Below are positions 1-55,764 of a stretch of 64,000 nt of DNA, one piece after another. A program made the position numbers and the translations under genes. The notes below the pieces were generated by a model. The model saw only the letters and a list, made by a program, of their open reading frames with translations. It was not told the DNA's origin and ran no database searches. Within the stretch, counting starts at the first letter, position 1, and each line of letters starts with the position of its first letter. The DNA is taken from contig NC_083577.1 of the NCBI RefSeq assembly GCF_027579695.1, positions 39,871,198 to 39,935,197 on the forward strand, read 5' to 3'. Source of the stretch: Neoarius graeffei (Eukaryota; Chordata; Actinopteri; Siluriformes; Ariidae).

Positions 1-1151
1 GTCCCTTCTTCTACGCAGCCATGATGCTGTAATTGATGCAGTATGTGGTTTGGCATTGTCATGTTGGAAAATGCAAGGTCTTCCCTGATAGAGACGTCGT
101 CTGGATGGGAGCATATGTTGCTCTAGAACCTGGATATACCTTTCAGCATTGATGGTGTCTTTCCAGATGTGTAAGCTGCCCATGCCACACGCACTAATGC
201 AACCCCATACCAGCAGAGAGGCAGGCTTCTGAACCGAGCGCTGATAACAACTTGGGTCGTCCTTCTACTCTTTAGTCCGAATGACACGGCGTCCCTGATT
301 TCCATAAAGAACTTCAAATTTTGATTCGTCTGACCACAGAACAGTTTTCCACTTTGCCGCAGTCCATTTTAAATGAGCCTTGGCCCAGAGAAGACGTCTG
401 TGCTTCTGGATCATGTTTAGATACGGCTTCTTCTTTGAACTATAGAGTTTTAACTGGCAACAGAGGATGGCACGGTGAATTGTGTTCACAGATAATGTTC
501 TCTGGAAATATTTCTGAGCCCATTTTGTGATTTCCAATACAGAAGCATGCCTGTATGTGATGCAGTGCCGTCTAAGGGCCTGAAGATCATGGGCACCCAG
601 TATGGTTTTCCGGCCTTGACCCTTACGCACAGAGATTCTTCCAGATTCTCTGAATCTTTTGATGATATTATGCACTGTATATGATGACATGTTCAAACTC
701 TTTGCAATTTTACACTGTCTAACTCTTTTCTGATATTGCTCCACTATTTGTCAGCGCAGAATTAGGGGGATTGCTGATCCCCTTCCCATCTTTACTTCTG
801 AGAGCCGCTGCCACTCCAAGATGCTCTTTTTATACCCAGTCATGTTAATGACCTATTGCCAGTTGACCTAATGAGTTGCAATTTGGTCCTCCAGCTGTTC
901 CTTTTTTGTACCTTTAACTTTTCCAGCCTCTTATTGCCCCTGTCCCAACTTTTTTGAGATGTGTTGTTGTCATGAAATTTCAAATGAGCCAATATTTGGC
1001 ATGAAATTTCAAAATGTCTCACTTTCAACATTTGATATGTTGTCTATGTTCTATTGTGAATACTATATCAGTTTTTGAGATTTGTAAATTATTGCATTCT
1101 GTTTTTATTTGCAATTTGTACTTTGTCCCAACTTTTTTGGAATCGGGGTTG
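1..1151 (-). mobile_element. Tc1/mariner element, 5' transposase half visible, cut by window edge
   Basis: The right terminal inverted repeat ends at 1151 (CAACCCCGATTCC read inward), followed by a TA. On the - strand the transposase helix-turn-helix region is readable (VHNIIKRFRESGRISV near 670-610), then the first catalytic block LWSDESKFE near 330. The frame is broken: the GAG-to-TAG change at 265-267 ends it, and a TGA lies just upstream of QIVEQYQ near 755. The copy at 25740-27390 is a close relative and shows the intact codon at both places. It is a decayed DNA transposon in a casq2 intron; the other end lies outside the window. Confidence 0.9.
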
Positions 1152-1272
<121 letters not shown>

Positions 1273-1481
1273 ATGAGTGCCCTAGATCAATCATCAAAAG
1301 GATTCAAATGAAAAGTCTGAAAAGTAAAGTAAAATCTGCACTGTAAATCAAACTGATCAGAGTCAAATATCAACACTCAAGGTTTAGCTTGCAAGTATAT
1401 ACAGCATACTTTGAAGTAAAAAGACACAGTAGATTTTTTAATATGATTGTGACCTTTGATCTCTCTGTGCTCCATTGCTAG

Positions 1482-1715
1482 GCGGACAGTGTATGGCTGC
1501 AGATAGATAGTGATGAGGATTTACCCTCTGCTGAGCAACTGGAGGACTGGATAGAAGATGTGCTTTCCGGAAAGGTCAACACTGAAGATGACGACGACGA
1601 CGATGATGATGATGACGACGACGATGATGATGACGACGACGACGATGATGACGATGATGACGACGATGATGATGACGATGACGACGATGATGACGACGAT
1701 GATGATGATGACTAA
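1482..1715 (+). CDS. casq2: Calsequestrin-2 (cardiac type), terminal coding exon
   Basis: Calsequestrin is the Ca2+-buffering protein of the sarcoplasmic reticulum lumen. The exon follows a TTGCTAG acceptor and encodes 77 residues. It opens with [19 protein letters not shown], then [16 protein letters not shown], which matches the conserved end of vertebrate calsequestrins. IEDVLSGK is closer to CASQ2 than to CASQ1, which has LEDVLEGE. The exon then runs as 42 consecutive Asp codons (1587-1712, GAC and GAT mixed) to a TAA stop. The acidic tail is the low-affinity Ca2+-binding region; mammalian CASQ2 tails are mixed Asp/Glu/Asn/Ser, so a pure Asp run is unusual. Earlier exons lie to the left of the window. 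The neighbour on the opposite strand is vangl1, as in human. Confidence 0.93.
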   Translation, partial: ADSVWLQIDSDEDLPSAEQLEDWIEDVLSGKVNTEDDDDDDDDDDDDDDDDDDDDDDDDDDDDDDDDDDDDDDDDDD

Positions 1716-1960
1716 CCTGTAAACTTGAATTCTGTGGAACCAAAATGTAAGAGGTCTTTACTCGCTCAGGGACATCTAGATCCTGTATGAGCACCTTAAT
1801 ACAATAATAATTTTGCATATTTTAGTGCACAAGCTCTATAAATGTCAAACTTTCAGTCTCGTAAGTTAAAAGAACTCAGTGTAAAACTACTGGCAACATT
1901 AATTTATTTGACATATAAATAACAACCTGCTCAGACTGAATAAAACTATTCTAAATTAAA
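1716..1960 (+). other. casq2: casq2 3' UTR with candidate poly(A) signal
   Basis: After the TAA the sequence is AT-rich with no repeat signature. AATAAA at 1939-1944 is the first canonical poly(A) signal, 224 bp past the stop. The cleavage site is inferred, not seen. Confidence 0.55.
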
Positions 1961-2349
1961 CACCATGCTTAAGAGTTCTTTTCGAGCAGTAATATTTTTT
2001 AAGGTAAATAAAATTAGTGATTTGAACTTAAAAATCTTAGTCTAATTAAATTAGAGATATTCTATGTATTGCCCACTGGTGTTCAGACTGGTGTTCATCC
2101 TGCTGCCATTTATGAAAGCCCCTAACTATCCCTGTTTACCTACCTGTTACCTTACAGATATCCATACTGCAACTCCTTATCCTCTTTCCCCTCTTTGACA
2201 TCTTCATTAATTCTGTAGGTCTACATAAATAAGCTGAAGGTGTTCATTCATTCATCTTCCTTAACTGCTTTATCCAGTGCTGTGTCAATGTGGATGCAGT
2301 CCCACAATGGAAGGTTGGAGGTAACCCACCTCCTTCAATTTCATACCAC
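1961..2349. other. Intergenic DNA, nothing recognised
   Basis: AT-rich sequence between the casq2 3' end and the first SINE. A short tract at 2240-2290 (TTCATTCATTCATC then CTTTATCCAGTGCTG) looks like the tail of an older SINE, but no head is present. Confidence 0.4.
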
Positions 2350-2359
2350 TTGTAAAATT

Positions 2360-2740
2360 CCCATCCATCCATCCATTATCCAAAACCACTTATCCTGTGT
2401 AGGGTCGTGGGCAAGCTGGAGCCTATCCTAGCTGACTATAGGTGAGAGGTGGGGTACACCTTGGACAAATTGCCAGATCATCTCAGGGCTGACACATGGA
2501 GACAAACAACCATTCACACACATTCACACCTCCGGTCAATTTAGAGCCACCAATTAGCCTAACCTGCATGTCTTTGGACTGTGGGGGAAACCGGAGCACC
2601 TGGAGGAAACCCATGCAGACACGGGGAGAACATGTAAACTCCACACAGAAAGGCCCCCATCGGCCACTGGGCTCAAACCCAGGACCTTCTTGCTGTGAGG
2701 TGACAGTGCTAACTACTACACCACCATGCCGCCCCCAATT
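2360..2740 (-). repeat. tRNA-derived SINE, TGGATGG-tailed subfamily
   Basis: Read on the - strand: a tRNA-like head with a TGGTGTAGT A-box region and a GGTTTGAGCCC B-box, a body ending in GATAGGCTCCAGCTTGCCC, then a TGGATGGATGG tail. TTGTAAAATT on both sides is a target-site duplication. Confidence 0.9.
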
Positions 2741-2999
2741 GTAAAATTTGTCTTAAAAATACATTGGTTTCTTTTCATTCCATGATTTGCAATATAAGCA
2801 AAATTTCAGATAAATGTTTTGTGAAGACATGGCAGCACAAAATAGTCCTTCTTCTGAAAAACAGAATGCAAATGTGACATGCCAAGTTTGCTGGCTAAAA
2901 TAAAATTCATTAAGCAGCTCTATTACTTATTGTGACCCTGACCCGGATAAAACAGTTACAGAAGGTGAATGAATGACCAAAATTAATATAGTTTTATGT

Positions 3000-3395
3000 C
3001 TAAAACTATGTGGACACCTAACCACCCCACCCATATGTAGACATTCCCCAAATTGTTGCCCCTGTGCACAAAGTGAGGTCTGAGGTGGATGTAGAAAAAC
3101 TCAAGAGGCTTGCACAGAGCCTTGACCTCAACCCCAGTGAACACCTTTGGGATGAATTGGAACACTGACTGTGCACCAGACCTTCTTGCCTGATATCAGT
3201 GCCTGACCTCACAAATCCCTACAGCAGTGTCCCAAAACCTAGTGGAAGCCTTGCTGGAAGAGTGGAGGTTATTATAACAGCAAAGGGGGGACTGACTCCA
3301 TGTTAATGCCCATAGTTTTGGAATGGGCACATGTGGCTGTGATAGTCAGGTGTCTCAATACTTTTGCCAATATAATGCACTGTAGCTACCTAGAC
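3000..3395 (+). mobile_element. Decayed Tc1/mariner-like relic, C-terminal part
   Basis: Interrupted reading frames on the + strand retain the transposase-like run DLNPSEHLWDELEH near 3125-3165, followed by the usual tail GTGGAGG...ATAACAGCAAAGG and the terminal phrase CAATACTTTTGCCAATATA. Too decayed to assign to a family. Confidence 0.6.
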
Positions 3396-3439
3396 TGAAA
3401 GCATGCAATGTGAGGTGGTTCGGCCCATTTTGGAGGCCT

Positions 3440-4080
3440 ACAAGTACAGTACTAGTCTACCAGTTTAGCTGACTACCATTAAATCAACCAGTGCAAATTA
3501 TGATTTCTGATAAGGCACACAGACGGCAGGGTCAGAATTTGGAGCCAACAGAATGAATCCATGGACCCAACCTGCCTTGTGTCAACATTCCAGGCTGATG
3601 GAGGTGGTGTAACGGTGTGGGGAATGTTTTCTTGGCATACTTTTGACTGGTTAATACCAATCATAGCTTGAACACCACACACTATTTATTGCTGACCATG
3701 TGCATCCCTTCATGGATACAATTTACCATCTTCTAATGTCTACTTTCAGCATGATAATGCACCATGTAACAAAGCAAAAGTCGTCTCAAACTGGTTTCAG
3801 GAACGAGACGATGAGTTCAGTGTTCTTCACTGGCTGTCCAGTCACTGGATGTGAATCCAGTAGAACACCTTTGGGATGTGGTAGAACAGGAGATTCAGAG
3901 CATGAAACTTCACCTGAAAAATCTGCAGGAATTGTGTGATGCAATCCGGTTAACATGAACCAGAATCTCAAAGGAATGTTTCCAACATCTTGTGAAATCC
4001 GTGTCATGAAGAATTGAGGCTGTTTTGCCAGCAAAGGGAGGCTCTACCCAGTATTAGTACAGTATCCCTAATAGAGTGTT
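3440..4080 (+). mobile_element. Decayed Tc1/mariner-like transposase relic
   Basis: Across frameshifts the + strand shows the DDE-transposase hallmark FQHDNAPCHKAKV (near 3748-3786), then WFQERDDEFSVLHW and VNPVEHLWDVVEQEIQS (near 3855-3905). No single frame is open and no inverted repeats are visible. Confidence 0.7.
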
Positions 4081-5496
4081 CAGTGAGTGTACAGGAACAG
4101 CAACATGTCTGCAATAAACTCAATAATACAGTAAGGGAATAAGGTGTTGATGCACATGATAAAAATGAACAGCTAACAGGAAATCTGATTAATGATGGCT
4201 TAAATATTACATCTGACCCTCTAAAGGCATGATACTGATACTGTATGGGTGTCTAACATGACGCATTGTATATCACTTATTTGTCTCAGACAAAGTTTTA
4301 TTAGAAACCAGGATGAAGCTCTGTTTTAAGAGCAAATGTATGTGATGATAAGAAGATGAAGGAAAACAGTGTAAGATCTGAAAGGAGTTCATGTTAATGA
4401 TCCCAGAAGAAAATAACCAGTGAAAGGGCTACAACAGCAGAAAAAAAAAATTAATACTGTTACAGTATATGACTATATACATGCGAAGGTACATACGATG
4501 TTTGTACACATAGTCATAAATTAATTTCACACAGACATATGATATGTACACATAAAATACCAATGTAAACAATATAAAACATACAAGATGACTGCATTTT
4601 TGTACAGAAAAAAAAAATCATTTTTATAGAAATCGGCAGGATATGATATGCTGCTGGCTGCCATATTCTTCACAAATGGGCAACCGCAAACATGTCAATT
4701 TATCAGTGATCATATATCATCACCACACAAAAAGGACACAGGGAAAAAAAGAAATTCATAATCCTATAAATACATGTATAAAAGAGTTTTTATGGGCTGT
4801 AAAAAAGTTCCTTAGGTAGTTATTCTGCTGCATTTGAATTATTAACGAATCCTTTTTGTGAAAAGGTTTTAAGCCCTCTTAAATTAAAAGGTTTATCATA
4901 GGTTTAGGCAGCATTTCCGGGCTTGTGTTTCTTACATGGTTTGTGGTTTTGCCACAATGACTACATTACAAATGCGAAATCGGTGCATTATTTAAAAAAA
5001 AAACAAAAGCAAAACCTTGTACACTAAGATGACACTGTGCCTCATCTTCTGTGTAAATGGGGTATTAAAGCCATCCATCATTTCAAATAAAATTTCAAAA
5101 AGTTCCTTTAACTTTTTGTAGGTAATGTTTCTGTGGCCCCTCCTCCTTCCTTAGTATTTTGTTTGACTAGCAGGCAAGTTACATGACATGTAAGACAACA
5201 CTTCCTCATGATCACAGTTCTGGTTTTACACTTCTGCTTGATCCCTCCCTTAATAAACAGCAGCCTTTATTTCTTAAACACTGCACAGCGCACATACCGA
5301 CACACATAAAACACACTCTCCCACTTGCAAATACAAGTATCTGTCTTGTACATAAATACTTTTCATTTCAAAAAGAAACACACTGCTGCGTATCAAAATA
5401 TGTCCAATATGAGAAACGTGATTTCTAAAAAAAAGTGAAAAAAGAAACACTGTTTCTGAGTTTATTGTGTATAAAAGCGACGGACACAGCAGAGGG
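4081..5496 (-). other. vangl1: vangl1 3' UTR and intergenic DNA
   Basis: No repeats and no coding sequence are recognised. On the - strand, AATAAA signals lie at 5466-5461 (31 nt past the stop), 5271-5266 and 4302-4297. Vertebrate Vangl transcripts have long 3' UTRs, so a distal site is plausible; which is used cannot be told from sequence. Confidence 0.45.
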
Positions 5497-49349
<43,853 letters not shown>

Positions 49350-49565
49350 GATGATGTTGCGTCTTTTCTACGATTGGTCCAGGGCTTTGTGTGGTTTGGC
49401 CACAGAAAGTTAAGAGTCACAGGTCAGGAAGCAGGCACCCAGTTATGGTTACATCAATTTACTGTCAGCTTAAGAGAGATATAAAATTAGTCAGAAGGCT
49501 CTTGCTCTGGGGCTATTGTTTGTACTCTGTCTCAATCGCCAAATTCTTAGGAAGATACATTGTAC

Positions 49566-50463
49566 TTTATTCTATCCACATTCACTGGATATGAGCAATC
49601 ACACGCTCTGATTGGCTACTCTACTACTAGGCTATCAGCTCATATACCATGAGTAGAGAAAAACAAAATGGCGGCGCATGTTGCTGAACCAACCAAGGAC
49701 GAAATTACAAACTCTACTCGAAAACAAGACCCAAAAAATAAAAAAATAAAAAAGCAACAAAATATGCAATAAAGGTATTTGATGGTAAGAACGCCTCATC
49801 TCATTATCTGTAGCCGCTTTATCCTGTTCTACAGGGTCACAGGCAAGCTGGAGCCTATCCCAGCTGACTACGGGTGAAAGGCGGGGTACACCCTGGACAA
49901 GTCGCCAGGTCATCACAGGGCTGACACATAGACACAGACAACCATTCACACCTACAGTCAATTTAGAGTCACCAGTTATCCTAACCTGCATGTCTTTGGA
50001 CTGTGGGGGAAACCGGAGCACACCCACGCAGACATGGGGAGAACATGAAAACTCCGCACAGAAAGGCCCTCGCCGGCCACGGGGCTCAAACCCGGACCTT
50101 CTTGCTGTGAGGCGACAGCGCTAACCACTACACCACCGTGCCGCCCCGGTAAAAGCGTATCTTTTTTTTTAATTTTTCAAGAATTATTGTTATAGCATTT
50201 TTCATAAATTGCTAATGCCATTTCACCAGTTTGTTTACATTCTAAGCGGAAATTATTTTGTCGGACGTTTTGTACAAAGTTTTCATTTATCAAATTTTCA
50301 AAAAATAAAAATGCTCTGTTTCTCAAAATCCAGTGAATGTGGATAGAATAAAACAGTTATTCCACTCAATCTCGTCATACGTGGCTTATAGCGACTCGGT
50401 GCTACGTGCCTCGTCAGCTATCAGCTCATGTACGACTCGATTTCGTGGAAAAACTGTTAAATA
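49566..50463. repeat. MITE family M, copy 2, split by a SINE
   Basis: TCTATCCACATTCACTGGAT at 49571 and its inverse at 50326; the outer end TTCGTGGAAAAACTGTTAAAT matches the other end of copy 3. A SINE lies within at 49795-50145. Confidence 0.8.
49795..50145 (-). repeat. tRNA-derived SINE, GATGAGA-tailed
   Basis: Near-duplicate flanks GGTAAGAACGC and GGTAAAAGCGT. Confidence 0.9.
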
Positions 50464-50464
50464 T

Positions 50465-51859
50465 GAATTACGTACATTTGGATGGCGTTAGGTGACTGGG
50501 TGGTGTTAATGCATTCAACTTTTCGTAAACAATTAAAATTTAGTTGCTAGCAACCCAACATCAAACAACTAACTGGGAAAATAAGTTTGCTTTACCAGGC
50601 ATACTAGATTTTTCTCTTTCTTTGTTGGTTTCTCTGAGGTGATTGCTGTTCTGCTTTATGTACTCGACTAACCTCCCACCCCCACCTCCCTTTTACCAGG
50701 TCATGATTCCAAACTTCGTCACAAAACAGTGAAAAACAATCTAACCTAGGTCGGGTGAACAGTACAACTTTCCTCTGCAGATCGAGCCATATACTGTATT
50801 TGCTATTCTTATCTCACCCCTACCCATTTCCTACATTCCACAGCACCTACGCTGAACCCAATCCTGTACAAAGAGTAGAAAAATGTACACGTTTTCACAC
50901 TGAAATGTCCAGAAACAGTACACAGCCAAAGTTAACCAAGAGAATGTGAGCTTGCTTAGAGCATCAATGACGCATATTGATTTTGTGGCGCTTACTAATC
51001 CAGCTAACCTTGAATCTTTCTCCTGATTACATTTCCTCCCTAAACACACCCAGACACAGACACTTCCCTATTCATACTCCATCATCCCCTCCCGATAGCC
51101 TCTGCAGTCCTACAGACACTGCTGTCAATATGAGAAATCTGAGCTGAGAGATGCACTTGCCCACACACACATAATTCCTCTGAAGTTACCTCATGCTCCA
51201 GTGAAACGCACACAAATGATTCCAGTGGGATTACATCACGGACATTGAAAACCCCACAAGCAAAAATGCATGAGAGGATAAGTGGCACTTCTGATTGTTT
51301 TCCTTTTCTATGTAAATATGTAAAATGGAAAAGCAATGTGTCTTGCTCATGCTCATTATAAGAAAGCTTAGCTGATGACACCCCCCCCCCTCCCCCCCCA
51401 AAAAAAATCTTATTTCTAATGTCAAATGGCAATCGAGAATGTGTGGACTTGAGATACACAAGCCACTGTAAATCTGTAATATGGGCATCATGAATATCTG
51501 GAGAAAAGGCAACAGATACACTGAGCTACAGCAGACACCCAGTCCAGATGTCTCATTATCAAAAAGATACACCATTGCTGATTCTCGTGTGAGGGAGTGG
51601 GAGACGGAAGGAGGGAGGAACGACATAATGCTGTTGTAGAAACCAAGAGCTCTAAAGCAGCAGGGATGGGCTGGGGATGAGCCGGACAATCCGAGTTTGC
51701 ACTTTACATTGTGATATATAATTAAGCAAGACAAAATACACACACACAAAAAAAAAGGTGGTGATGGGGGGTTGCAGTTTAAAACGGGATAGGTACACAG
51801 TTTTCAAATTGATTTTTTTTTCTGAAATGTGAAATAAGAATTTTCCTTAAATCCTCTTT

Positions 51860-51909
<50 letters not shown>

Positions 51910-52240
51910 TTTTGACTGAGGTTTTTTCTTGTTCTCATGCCTGCTTCATGAAATCTAACAGTTCACATGTACATCCCTTTCCATTTTATTTTATAAAATG
52001 CCCAGTGGGCCCACTGTGAGGCCTGATAAGGCCAACTTAAAAGTAAAACTGGACGTTGTGGGGAAAAAACAGTGATTTGACAGGCTAAGGGGGTCATGCT
52101 GACTGATTTACGGGATTGTAATAATGAGTCCACTACAGCAGAGTCACACTGGGAATTGGAGCAAGAGAAGAGAGCCTGCAGGCAATGACATTTAGCTTTC
52201 AAAACTCTGGCTTTATTCAGTCATTACACCAACAGAGCCA
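50465..52240. other. Upstream or 5' intron DNA, nothing recognised
   Basis: No gene or transposon is recognised. There is a C-rich run at 51380-51398 and (CA)n at 51863-51908. No obvious CpG-rich promoter is seen. Confidence 0.5.
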
Positions 52241-52249
52241 AGGTGCTCG

Positions 52250-52253
<4 letters not shown>

Positions 52254-52284
<31 letters not shown>
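52254..52284. repeat. (GA)n microsatellite
   Basis: About 15 GA units. Confidence 0.93.
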
Positions 52285-52287
<3 letters not shown>

Positions 52288-52365
52288 CTCAGAAACTCTG
52301 AATTGGGTTTATATGGCCAGAGACAATGAAAAGTAATTACAGAAACAGTGATACAGCTATTCATT

Positions 52366-53122
52366 GTAGGTGGCACAGCAGTGTCATGGTTAGCACTTTG
52401 TTGCCTCACAGCAAGAAGGTTCTGGGTTCAAGCTCAGCGGCTGACGAGGGCCTTTCTGTGCGGAGTTTGCATGTTCTCCCCGTGTCTGTGTGGGTTTCCT
52501 CCGGGTGCTCCGGTTTCCTCCACAGTCCAAAGACATGCAAGTTAGGTTAATTGGTGGCTCTAAATTGACTTATCTCATCTCATCTCATTATCTCTAGCCG
52601 CTTTATCCTGTTCTACAGGGTCGCAGGCAAGCTGGAGCCTATCCCAGCTGACTACGGGCAAAAGGCGGGATACACCCTGGACAAGTCGCCAGGTCATCAC
52701 AGGGCTGACACATAGACACAGACAACCATTCACACTCACGGTAAAGTTAGAGTCACCAGTTAACCTAACCTGCATGTTTTTGGACTGTGGGGGAAACCGG
52801 AGCACCTGGAGGAAACCCACGCGGACACGGGGAGAACATGCAAACTCCACACAGAAAGGCCCTCACCGGCCACGGGGCTCGAACCCGGACCTTCTTGCTG
52901 TGAGGTGACAGCGCTAACCACTACACCACCGTGCCGCCTCTAAATTGACTGTAGGTGTGAATGTGAGTGTGAATGGTTGTGTGTCTTGATGTGTCAGCCC
53001 TGTGATGATCTGGCAACTTGTCCACGGTGTATCCTGCCTCTCACCCATAGTCAGCTGGGAAAGGCTCCAGGTTGCCCGCGACCCTGCACAGGATAAGCAG
53101 TTATGGATAATGGATGGATAGA
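52366..53122 (+). repeat. SINE (TGGATGG-tailed) split by another SINE
   Basis: Head and front of body at 52366-52570, rest at 52938-53122 ending GGATAATGGATGGATAG. The insertion at 52571-52937 is a - strand GATGAGA-tailed copy. Confidence 0.95.
52571..52937 (-). repeat. SINE (GATGAGA-tailed) nested in a SINE
   Basis: CTCTAAATTGACT at 52558-52570 and 52938-52950 is the target duplication, made from the host SINE body. Confidence 0.95.
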
Positions 53123-53584
53123 ACTATTCACTGTCCATTAAGAAAGGCTAGGACAACAAACCAGGACATAAGAAAGAAATAAAAAAAAAGTATATACTGT
53201 ATACAGTATATCAAGTGTTATACAGTATATCATCCCTTCTTAGCAGGGATTGGAAAAAAATTGACACAAAATCACACTATACTAAAATGATCATGACAGT
53301 CATGCCTATTCTATATATTTACCACTGAACACTGCCTGGACAAAACTTTAGTGCCTAATGTTCTTCATATGTACAGTGGTGCTTGAAAGTTTGTGAACCC
53401 TTTAGAATTGTCTATATTTCTGCATAAATATGACCTAAAACATCATCAGATTTTCACACAAGTCCTAAAAGTAGATAAAGTTCAACAAATGAGACAAAAA
53501 TATTATACTTGGTCACTTATTTATTGAGGAAAATGATCCAATATTACATATTTGTGAGTGGCAAAAGTATGTGAACCTTTGCTT

Positions 53585-54607
53585 TCAGTATCTGGTGGGA
53601 CCCCCTTGTGCAGCAGTAACTGGAACTAAACGTGTCCAGTAACTGTTGATCAGTCCTGCACACCGGCTTGGAGGAATTTTAGCCCATTCCTCTGTACAGA
53701 ACAGCTTCAACTCTGGGATGTTGGTGGGTTTCCTCTCATGAACTGCTCGCTTCAGGTCCTCCCACAACATTTCCATTGGATTAAGGTCAGGACATTGACT
53801 TGGCCATTCCGAAACATTAACTTTCTTCTTCTTTAACCATTCTTTGGTAGAACAACTTGTGTGCTTAGGGTCATTGTCTTGCTGCATGACCCACCTTCTC
53901 TTGAGATTCAGTTCATGGACAGATGTCCTGACATTTTCCTTTAGAATTTGCTGGCATAATTCAGAATTCTTTGTTCCATCAATGATGGCAAGCCGTCCTG
54001 GCCCAGATGCAGCAAAACAGGCCCAAACCATGATACTACCACCACCATGTTTCACAGATGGGATAAGGTTCTTATGCTGGAATGCAGTGTTTTCCTTTCT
54101 CCAAACATAACGCTTCTCATTTAAAGCAAAAAGTTCTATTTTGGTCTCATCCATCCACAAAACATTTTTCCAATAGCCTTCTGGCTTGTCCATGTGATCT
54201 TTAGCAAACTGCAAATGAGCAGCAATGTTCTTTTTGGAGAGCAGTGGCTTTCTCCTTGCAGCCCTGCCATGCACACCATTGTTGTTCAGTGTTCTCCTAA
54301 TGGTGGAGTCATGAACATTAACATTCGCCAATATGAGAGAGGCCTTCAGTTGCTTAGAAGTTACCCTGGGGTCCTTTGTGACCTCGCCGACTATTACATG
54401 CCTTGCTCTTGGAGTGATCTTTGTTGGTCGACCACTCCTGGGGAGGGTAACAGTGGTCTTGAATTTCCTCCATTTGTACACAATCTGTCTGACTGTGGAT
54501 TGATGGAGTCCAAACTCTTTAGTGGTGGTTTTGTAACCTTTTCCAGCCTGATGAGCATCAACAATGCTTTTTCTGAGGTCCTCAGAAATCTCCTTTGTTC
54601 GTGCCAT
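53585..54607 (-). CDS. Tc1-type transposase, 340 aa, open
   Basis: Start MARTKEISEDLRKSIVDAHQ at 54607; the frame is also open for 26 codons upstream, but related copies begin at this Met. Order: paired-like HTH (GLHQSTVRQIVYKWRKF), GRPTKITPRARH hook, second HTH (STIRRTLNNNGVHGRAARRK), then the DD34E core with [25 protein letters not shown] and CPDLNPMEMLWEDLK. The second Asp and the Glu are separated by 34 residues. It ends GGPTRY at the stop. It is the only one of the Tc1 copies here with no frameshift or stop. Confidence 0.92.
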   Translation of the reverse strand: MARTKEISEDLRKSIVDAHQAGKGYKTTTKEFGLHQSTVRQIVYKWRKFKTTVTLPRSGRPTKITPRARHVIVGEVTKDPRVTSKQLKASLILANVNVHDSTIRRTLNNNGVHGRAARRKPLLSKKNIAAHLQFAKDHMDKPEGYWKNVLWMDETKIELFALNEKRYVWRKENTAFQHKNLIPSVKHGGGSIMVWACFAASGPGRLAIIDGTKNSELCQQILKENVRTSVHELNLKRRWVMQQDNDPKHTSCSTKEWLKKKKVNVSEWPSQCPDLNPMEMLWEDLKRAVHERKPTNIPELKLFCTEEWAKIPPSRCAGLINSYWTRLVPVTAAQGGPTRY

Positions 54608-54751
54608 GGTACACTTCCACAAACATGTGTTGTGAAGATCAGACTTTGATAGATCCCTGTTCTTTAAATAAAACAGGGTGCCCACTCACACCTGATTGTC
54701 ATCCCACTGATTGAAAACACCTGACTCTAATTTCACCTTCAAATTAACTGC

Positions 54752-55131
54752 GGGGGCGGCACGGTGGTGTAGTGGTTAGCGCTGTCGCCTCACAGCAAGA
54801 AGGTCCGGGTTCGAGCCCCGTGGCTGGCAAGGGCCTTTCTGTGCGGAGTTTGCATGTTCTCCCCGTGTCCACGTGGGTTTCCTCTGGGTGCTCTGGTTTC
54901 CCCCACAGTCCAAAGACATGCAAGTTAGGTTAACTGGTGACTCTAAATTGACCGTAGGTGTGAATGTGAGTGTGAATGGTTGTCTGTGTCTATGTGTCAG
55001 CCCTGTGATGACCTGGCGACTTGTCTAGGGTGTACCCCGCCTTTCGCCCGTAGTCAGCTGGGATAGGCTCCAGCTTGCCTGTGACCCTGTAGAACAGGAT
55101 AAAGTGGCTACAGATAATGAGATGAGATGAG
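54752..55131 (+). repeat. tRNA-derived SINE, GATGAGA-tailed
   Basis: AAATTAACTGC at 54741-54751 and 55132-55142 is the target duplication within the Tc1 element. Confidence 0.95.
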
Positions 55132-55359
55132 AAATTAACTGCTAATCCTAGAGGTTCACATACTTTTGCCACTCACAGATATGTAATATTGGATCATTTT
55201 CCTCAATAACTAAATGACCAAGTATAATATTTTTGTTTTATTTGTTTAACTGGGTTCTCTTTATCTACTTTTAGGACTTGTGTGAAAATCTGATAATGTC
55301 ATATTTATGCAGAAATATAGAAAATCTAAAGGGTTTGCAAACTTTCAAACACCACTGTA

Positions 55360-55709
55360 AAAGTATCACAACTTTTTTTTTCAAAACTTCTAATTCTTTT
55401 AGATTTAACCTGTGACCTATAATGATGTGATGAAATAAGAATTTTGAATTTTAATAAATCATACTCTTTAGGGTGAGTAAGATGAGTCAGTTTTATAATA
55501 TGCCTGTAATCATGGAGGCAAAAGCCTGACTTGGTTTGAGGTTTTTACTGTCCCTCGAAATACACACTGAAAGGAAGGATTTTTTTCTTTCATAAAAAGA
55601 CTCAAGGGGATAAATTTGTTGCTAATGATTGATTGCTAGTGTATGTTTCAGATATTCATATTCATCTTTTGATCTCAAGCCCAAATTTCTTCAGTGTATC
55701 GCAAAAAAG

Positions 55710-55764
<55 letters not shown>

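Larger units (their letters stand above)
53374..55357 (-). mobile_element. Tc1/mariner element with intact transposase frame, SINE inserted upstream
   Basis: Ends CAGTGGTGCTTGAAAGTTTG at 53374 and CAGTGGTGTTTGAAAGTTTG (inverse, ending 55357), beside TA. A SINE at 54752-55131 separates the transposase start from the upstream inverted repeat; without it the element is about 1.6 kb. Confidence 0.95.

Noticed and set aside
1576..1818. His/Arg-rich frame on the - strand
   Set aside because: Antisense shadow of the casq2 poly-Asp codons.
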